DNA of 21,917 bases. Source: Chytridium lagenaria. Lineage: Eukaryota; Chytridiomycota; Chytridiomycetes; Chytridiales; Chytridiaceae. The stretch is taken from assembly GCA_025449115.1 (NCBI GenBank), contig JAHLKC010000281.1, positions 1 to 21,917 of the forward strand, in the 5' to 3' direction. The notes beneath the pieces are model-generated. The model saw only the letters and a program-made list of their open reading frames with translations, was not told the origin of the DNA and did not search any database. The position numbers and the translations under genes are program-made. The first letter of the stretch is position 1. Each line of letters begins with the position of its first letter. Below are positions 17,335 to 21,917 of the stretch, one piece after another.

Positions 17335-17862
17335 GTTCTGAGAAGGCAGGGTGTCGACAGAGTTCTTGTGAAGATGAGGTCGATTCAAGAATTTATGTTA
17401 AAGATTGACACGCTACATTTTTTTGGGAGTTCATTGTGTGGATCATCCGTCGGACAGTGATGTCTTGAAATGTAGAAGTATTTTTTTTATTCAAAGAATT
17501 GCTTTGAAAACAATAAAAATACGACGAAAGCGGGTCCACCACGATATTGCGACACATGGAAGGCCATCAATATTTTTAACACAAACAACAAATAAACTGT
17601 CACGTAAAAAGGCTACGAGACTTCTTATACTTTTTTCGTCAATTCAATAGTGTGTGTCCTTCATTCATTCATTCATTCTCTCAACAAAAGGTGTATTCTC
17701 AAAATAACACCATCGATCACCTTAGACAACAGCAAAAAAAAAAACCTTAATCGTGAAAACATTGAATATTCCATCAAATCAAATGGAAAAAAAGGAGGGA
17801 CGTGCCAACTAAAAAAAAAAAAAAGACAACATATTTTTTAAACATAAAAAAACCAGACACAT
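17335..17862. other. Intergenic, calnexin 3' side
   Basis: AT-rich, with an (ATTC)n microsatellite at 17660-17678 and A runs near 17735 and 17810 that probably belong to the calnexin 3' UTR. No gene seen. Confidence 0.55.
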
Positions 17863-20329
17863 CTAATCATCCGCCTTCTTAGCCGCAGCCCTCTTCACAG
17901 CTCCCTTCTTCTCACTCTTCACTTCACTCTTCACCTCCTCCTTCTTCTCCTCCTTCTTCTCCTCCTTCTTCTTATCTCCCTTCTTCTCCTCAACAACCGC
18001 CTTCTTCTTGCCACCACCAACAAGCGCCCCCATCAAACTAGTCACAGAGTACAAGAACCACAACGTCACGGCCGCAAGTGTCCCTGCAGCATACGGGTCC
18101 TCCTTAACGGCCTCAACAGGGTCCTTTCTCGCAGCCTCTGCAAACACAATCACGCGGTCACGGAGTTCATAGGCGAGCTTTTGGGCGCGTTCCAAAAAGG
18201 GTGCGTTGGCTGCTTCTTCTTTTGCCTATTAAAAAAGTGTATGAGTACCAAATTACAAATTTACATCCAACATCAAAAAAAATATATAATCATCAAAAAT
18301 AGTTTTAAATACCTTCTTTTCTTCCTCCTTCTTGGTCACAGACTCCTTCTCACTCTCAATTTTGAATTTGGGAGCCCAAGTCTCATCGCGGAACTTCTTG
18401 GCAGATGCCTCATCATGGCCAATGTAGATATTGTCAAAGAGAATCTTGTCCTGCATCGTCCAAATCTCAAATCCAAGGGCACCCTAATCATCAAATATGA
18501 ATAATGTCATTTAGCAATTTCATACTTAGAGAAAAACTAATAAAAACATAATAAAAATATAAATAAATAACATACCATTGGCGAAAAGTTGGAAGGAGTC
18601 AAGTCCTCAAAGAAGGCAGGGTTGGCAATCTTCCTCGGCGCCCAAACTCCCTTGTAAGCAGGGTTGTCAATCAACGGAGCCTTCCACTTGCCCTTGTAAT
18701 CGGGGTTGGCCTTGACGGGTCTCTTCCAAACTCCACATCCAGAAGCCTCAGCGCACTTGGGGTTGTCGACAGTAGGCGCGACCCAGTCACCGTCCTCCTC
18801 ATCGTCCCAGTCTTCGGGTTTCTTGGCCTCGGGGTCGGGGATGGTGGTGGGCTCATCCTCGAGCCAGTCGTCAGGTTTCTGAGGAGTCAAGTAAAAGTGT
18901 TTTAGGAAAGGGTGGTCCATTTCAATTCACCAAGCGGATGAAACTAACCACTGCATCCATGTCCTCAATCTGAGCAGGAGCATCCTCGTCCCAGTCGGCA
19001 GGCTTAGAGGCCTCAGGATCGGGAATCCTATAATTTCACAAGAAAAGAACGAAAGATTGATAAGCTCACTGTACCAAACCGTAACACACATCAAGTCTAC
19101 GTAGAACCATTAAACGGAAATCTCCACTTACTTGGCGATATCAACCCAGTCAGCAGGCTTAGAATCCTCAGGGTCGTCAATCTCTATCAGATTCAAAAAA
19201 AAACGAAATAAAAGCAAAAAAAGGGCATCAGCATCCTTCTCCTTTTAAAAATATAACGACTTCACCACCGAAAAAAAAAAACAGATATAACTTACCCTTC
19301 GGGGGGTTCACGGGCGGGGTGAAATCCTCCAAAAGCGATCCCTTCTTCACATTCTCTCCATTCACAAGAATCTCAAAGGAATTATCCGGTCGCACAATGA
19401 GGGTGTAAAGGGTCGAGGTCTTTTCAATCTTGGCTGCAGGCGGTGCGTTCAAATGCTTCTCCTCAATCTCTCCAGTAATGGGGTTGCGGTGCCTGAAAAT
19501 AAAGTGGACCTTGTTGGTGCCGCCGCAACGGTCGGGACCAAACACTAAAATAAAGAGGAAGGGGGTTACTTGGATAAACAAGGAGAGAGCGTGGACAAAT
19601 TTCATGGGACACTTACTGATGGTGTAAGGGGTCTTGTCGTCAAATTTATCGGGAACAAAAGAGGCATCGTGGGTAAGGACCTTCATGTAAGCGCCACCGC
19701 ACTCGAGGCCGTTTTGAAGCTTAACCTCGTATCTGTACAATTGTGTGAGATAACAATCAAAAACACCAAAAAAAACAAATTGTATATGCTTACGAGAGAA
19801 TAAGCGGCTTTCCAGTGGGGTCGATAGGTTTAGGGAAGAGGGCAGAGATGGCCTGAAAAGAACACAAGTTTAATATTTCACGCAAAAAAACGCTATTGAG
19901 AAATAGGTTAATTATACATACGTGGTGAGCAGCCGGAGTTTTGACAACGAGACCCTTGTCGCCCGAGAATCCAGGTAAAACAGTAGGCTCCTCAATAGAC
20001 CATTCACCCCTGTACCGAAGCAACTCATCATCCTCAACACCATCAATAATCTTCTTGGTGTCAGAGCTGATCCAGCGCTTGCTAGCAGCACCAGTGAATT
20101 GCTCAAGGAAGGGGGCGGTGAGAGTGGTGGGCTAAAACAAAAAAAGAGTCAATGGACTTGCTAGCATTATGAAATGATAACTTACGGTGAATGGGACAGC
20201 AGGGTTCTCAACGGGTAATTCATCAGGAATGACATCATCGACATCATCCGAGACGTCCTCTGAAGCATGTGCAAACCTCGAGCTGACGGTGAGAGCCCCC
20301 AAAAGGGCAAGGATCAAGTGAAACTTCAT
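17863..20329 (-). CDS. cnx1: Calnexin, ER lectin chaperone
   Basis: Complete ten-exon gene, 581 residues. Exons (minus order): 20329-20186, 20131-19922, 19852-19794, 19732-19617, 19544-19296, 19183-19132, 19027-18949, 18878-18576, 18483-18313, 18225-17863; all introns are GT-AG, 54-112 bases, and the total is a multiple of three. A signal peptide (about 1-22, ending FAHA) precedes the lectin domain with the Cys pair 149/183 ([16 protein letters not shown]). The Pro-rich arm has motif-1 repeats ([47 protein letters not shown]) and motif-2 repeats ([33 protein letters not shown]). One membrane helix ([13 protein letters not shown]) precedes a Lys/Glu-rich cytosolic tail ending KKADD, which is not a canonical KKXX signal. 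It binds monoglucosylated N-glycans on folding glycoproteins. An ERSE-like element lies ~560 bases upstream. Confidence 0.97.
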
Positions 20330-21234
20330 TTGGTTCTATATAATGAATGAAAGATGATGAGAGTTACAAACTAAAATTCGGTGGTGGTTGTGGGAAGAAG
20401 GGATGCGGCAAAAACGCAAAAGTGACGGAATCTCCGACTCTGTAAATTCATGTGGTTTCGAGGACGAATGTTTGAGGTTCCTTGATGCCGGCGCCCCGTT
20501 TGCACGCGATGTCATCCTTTTCCAGAAGAAAGTAACAGTGATCTGATTTGCTGCATGCACGGATACAAGACCAGCGTTGTGTATGTGAATAGGCGCCGAT
20601 TCCCAAGACAACGCCTATCCCATACGAATGCTTCACCCATGCCGTCGCCATCACATTCTGCCATTATCAACCCATCAACCCATCCATCCGTCCATCCTAT
20701 CCCTTCTCATCCTAATCTATCCGTTCAAGCATCCCTCGCTCGCTCCGTTCCTTCCCTTGCTCCTGCGGGTCAGTCCTAACTCCTCCCTCACCTGGTGGGA
20801 TGCAGTGAATTTCTTCAGAAGAATCAATCTCTGACGAATTACTTCAAAAAATCCAGAAGCCGCTCAAATGAAAATCGGATTTTGGGGGTGGAATGCTCCC
20901 ATTGGCTGAATGTTGAAAAATTTAGACTTTTTTGACGACACTATGTTCCGGCTACATGGATGACCTTTGCACAACGGTAAGTCTGTAACATCCAGTCTCT
21001 CACTTGATCCAGCAGCTCGGGTCACTGGAGTATGTATGTTGGTAGTCAATGGTGCCTCAGTCTATGATGCTCACGTCTATTCACAATTTCACGCTCTGTT
21101 CACGCCTTTGAAAAAAAAAAAAGATAATTGTGGAATATCCTTTTTTATATTACAAAAAAATAAAGCATCGGTCAGTGTCAAGCACGATAAAAGGTCAAAC
21201 GGATTTAAGGATGTGTATTGATACAAAGTAATGA
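20330..21234. promoter_or_regulatory. Calnexin upstream region
   Basis: About 900 bases upstream of the calnexin ATG and downstream of the amine-oxidase stop. It includes a TATATA just before the ATG, a pyrimidine-rich stretch at 20660-20780 and an ERSE-like element at 20887-20905. A 68-codon minus-strand frame at 20654-20448 has no recognisable content. No other gene is supported. Confidence 0.5.
20887..20905 (-). promoter_or_regulatory. ERSE-like element CCAAT-N9-CCACC
   Basis: On the minus strand CCAAT (20905-20901) is followed by exactly nine bases and CCACC (20891-20887). The animal ER stress response element is CCAAT-N9-CCACG, so nine of ten fixed bases match, with the correct spacing and orientation toward calnexin. 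In fungi the CCAAT half alone could be a HAP-complex site. Confidence 0.35.
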
Positions 21235-21917
21235 CTACGACTGAAGACCAAAATCTCGTGCTGCTTTCACTGCAGTTGACCATCCACTCATAAGAGCACC
21301 ATGAACGGTTCCAAAATGGTGTCTGGAACAGTGCTCTCCAGCAAAATAAAGCGCCTTTTGAGGTGTCTCGGTTTTGGCAGATGGGAACGGGAGAGGAGTA
21401 GACAGATCCACAATGTCTGATGGTGTAGAAACACCTACAGGAATATACTATCCATTGTATAATCAGCATCAATATAGAAAGAAAAAAAATAACAATAAAA
21501 AAGAAACAAAATAACCTACAGTGCAGGCACCGCGAGAAAAGGGATCAATATCCCATCTAGTCACGCGTACAGACACCAGATCCGAAATTGCTCCAAAACA
21601 CTTTCTCAAAATTTCGACGAATAAGTCTCCAACTTCCCCATCTTCCATTTGCTCTATCCGAAGAGCAGATCGCTGCGAAACATAAGCAACCAATACAGGC
21701 GGCCCCGGTATTCTCGCCTCCATAGCATTGTCCCCAATTTCTTCAGCATGCATCCTTTCCATATTAACAAACCCAACCAACGCTGGCGCATCTTCCCCTT
21801 CGTCAAAGTCCATGCCTCGTTTTAACGGGGGTAAAAAGGCCCAAAACCCGTCCAACTGGTCAGGCCAGAACGGTGATGCGAACTCAAGAATAACTTTATC
21901 AATCAAGCCGAACCCAA
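21235..21917 (-). CDS. Flavin amine oxidase, LSD1/polyamine-oxidase-like, 3' part
   Basis: FAD-dependent amine oxidase; only the C-terminal part is present and the 5' end lies beyond position 21917. Exons are 21917-21520 and 21447-21235, with a 72-base GT-AG intron that joins RGACT to YIPVGVSTPSD in frame; the stop is TAG at 21237-21235. Visible family features are the substrate-domain entry GFGLIDKVILEF with an FW pair, the strand PPVLVAYVS, VTRWDIDPFSRG, and the terminal FAD-contacting motif LYFAGEHCSRHHFGTVHGAL. These fit lysine-specific demethylase or polyamine oxidases; the diagnostic N-terminal domains (SWIRM, tower) are outside the window, so substrate (histone lysine or polyamine) cannot be decided. 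No frame breaks. Confidence 0.88.

Overview
The window looks like nuclear DNA from an early-diverging fungus, probably a zoosporic or chytrid-like one. Genes are dense and split by short GT-AG introns, often with CTAAC-type branch sites. It has fungal-type genes (BMT2 rRNA methyltransferase, a FUN19/LAF-like SWIRM protein, calnexin, a PHOa-type acid phosphatase with starch-binding CBM21 modules) and a cluster of three Pol III tRNA genes. The assignment rests on gene content and intron style only.

Layout. 1-616 (-): remains of an unidentified, frame-broken coding stretch. 951-1892 (+): BMT2, 25S rRNA m1A methyltransferase. 2243-3165 (+): unidentified membrane-type protein ending in three ~41-residue repeats. 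3799-4386: a 295-bp tandem duplication. 4808-7329 (-): Gln/Pro-rich protein with a C-terminal SWIRM domain. 7330-8944: long divergent intergenic region with a CCAAT dyad. 8945-~11328 (+): secreted CBM21-phosphoesterase-CBM21 protein in nine exons. 11340-12165: T/G-rich degenerate ~60-bp minisatellite. 12461-12712 (-): tRNA-Ala(TGC), tRNA-Glu(CTC) and intron-containing tRNA-Arg(CCT), nearly abutting, with a Pol III terminator. 12713-14725: ~2 kb with no convincing gene. 14726-15691 (-): Cys-rich single-pass membrane protein. 16249-17172 (-): unidentified basic, probably nuclear protein. 17863-20329 (-): complete ten-exon calnexin. 21235-21917 (-): 3' end of an LSD1/polyamine-oxidase-like flavin amine oxidase, running off the right edge.

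Quality. Every protein gene left of ~11.3 kb is interrupted by several one-base frame slips, mostly in or beside short homopolymers; every protein gene to the right is intact, including ten calnexin exons that join in frame. The homology on either side of each slip is good, so uncorrected sequencing or assembly indels in the left half are a better explanation than pseudogenes. Left-half CDS coordinates are therefore gene extents, not single open frames.

The genes do not form one pathway. The functional themes are ribosome and translation (BMT2, tRNAs), chromatin and transcription (SWIRM protein, possibly the amine oxidase), and the secretory or cell-surface route (calnexin, secreted phosphatase, Cys-rich membrane protein).
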